From: Vulcanimicrobiota bacterium
GTDB lineage: Bacteria; Vulcanimicrobiota; Vulcanimicrobiia; Vulcanimicrobiales; Vulcanimicrobiaceae
Assembly: GCA_019235995.1 (NCBI GenBank)
Contig: JAFAJV010000024.1
Coordinates: forward strand, 1-32,287
DNA: 32,287 nt
Reading direction: 5' to 3'
Shown: positions 32,244 to 32,287 of the stretch, piece by piece
Layout of the letters: each line of letters opens with the position of its first letter
Numbering within the stretch: position 1 is the stretch's first letter
Notes under the pieces: model-generated
The model's input: only the letters and a program-made list of their open reading frames with translations
The model's database searches: none
What the model was told of the DNA's origin: nothing
Program-made: the position numbers and the translations under genes

Positions 32244-32287
32244 GCGTGTTCTCGAAGATCGAACAGGTCTGCGCGACCTTCATCGAG
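32240..32287 (+). CDS. Start of a further gene, possibly an FhaA-like DUF3662/FHA protein
   Basis: A GTG overlapping the rsmB stop (GTGA) opens a frame reading MSVFSKIEQVCATFIE to the window edge. The pattern is like the N-terminus of DUF3662 proteins, which often carry an FHA domain and sit beside Ser/Thr phosphatase and kinase genes downstream of rsmB. With 16 residues this is only a suggestion. Confidence 0.45.
   Translation, partial: MSVFSKIEQVCATFIE

Overview
This is a GC-rich, gene-dense 32 kb stretch of a bacterial chromosome. A TonB-dependent receptor and several secreted proteins indicate a diderm cell. The housekeeping orders topA-trmFO-hslV-hslU and def-fmt-rsmB resemble those of Firmicutes and other Terrabacteria. 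That mix suits a little-studied diderm terrabacterial lineage such as Eremiobacterota (WPS-2). The taxonomic call is inference. I see no rRNA, tRNA, CRISPR array, insertion sequence, prophage or origin. No gap between genes exceeds about 175 bases.

Region 1 (1-1500) holds the 5' part of a secreted beta-rich protein and a run of very small minus-strand genes: a coiled-coil protein with a C-terminal membrane anchor, a 14-codon ORF made of that protein's two ends, a zinc-ribbon-like protein and an acidic protein. A short plus-strand ORF lies among them.

Region 2 (1536-15364) is the accessory, metabolic part. A tight minus-strand operon runs Rieske oxygenase, secreted BNR/sortilin-like protein, TonB-dependent receptor, PYROXD2/CrtI-type FAD enzyme. 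Divergent from it, 75 bases away, are a second Rieske oxygenase and a sarcosine-oxidase-type flavoenzyme sharing an ATGA overlap. Both Rieske proteins carry Glu where ring-hydroxylating dioxygenases carry the bridging Asp, as in the carnitine and glycine-betaine oxygenases. I infer an uptake and N-demethylation pathway for an unknown N-methylated compound. A secreted protein and an APC-family amino acid permease follow.

Region 3 (15448-20454) holds a YXWGXW-type secreted protein, a CHAD protein in two frames (probable frameshift), a cell-wall cassette (GerMN protein, AMIN/Amidase_3 amidase, glutamate racemase) and a degenerate PAP2-like membrane protein.

Region 4 (20541-32287) is mostly core genes: secG, two Opp/Dpp-type ATPases, a histone H1-like protein divergent from topA, then trmFO, hslV, hslU, a lipoprotein, def, fmt, rsmB and the start of another gene. 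Starts here are often GTG or TTG. Two genes, hslU and the BNR protein, have no ATG, GTG or TTG that would keep their conserved N-termini; each instead has a CTG or ACG at correct spacing from a Shine-Dalgarno sequence.
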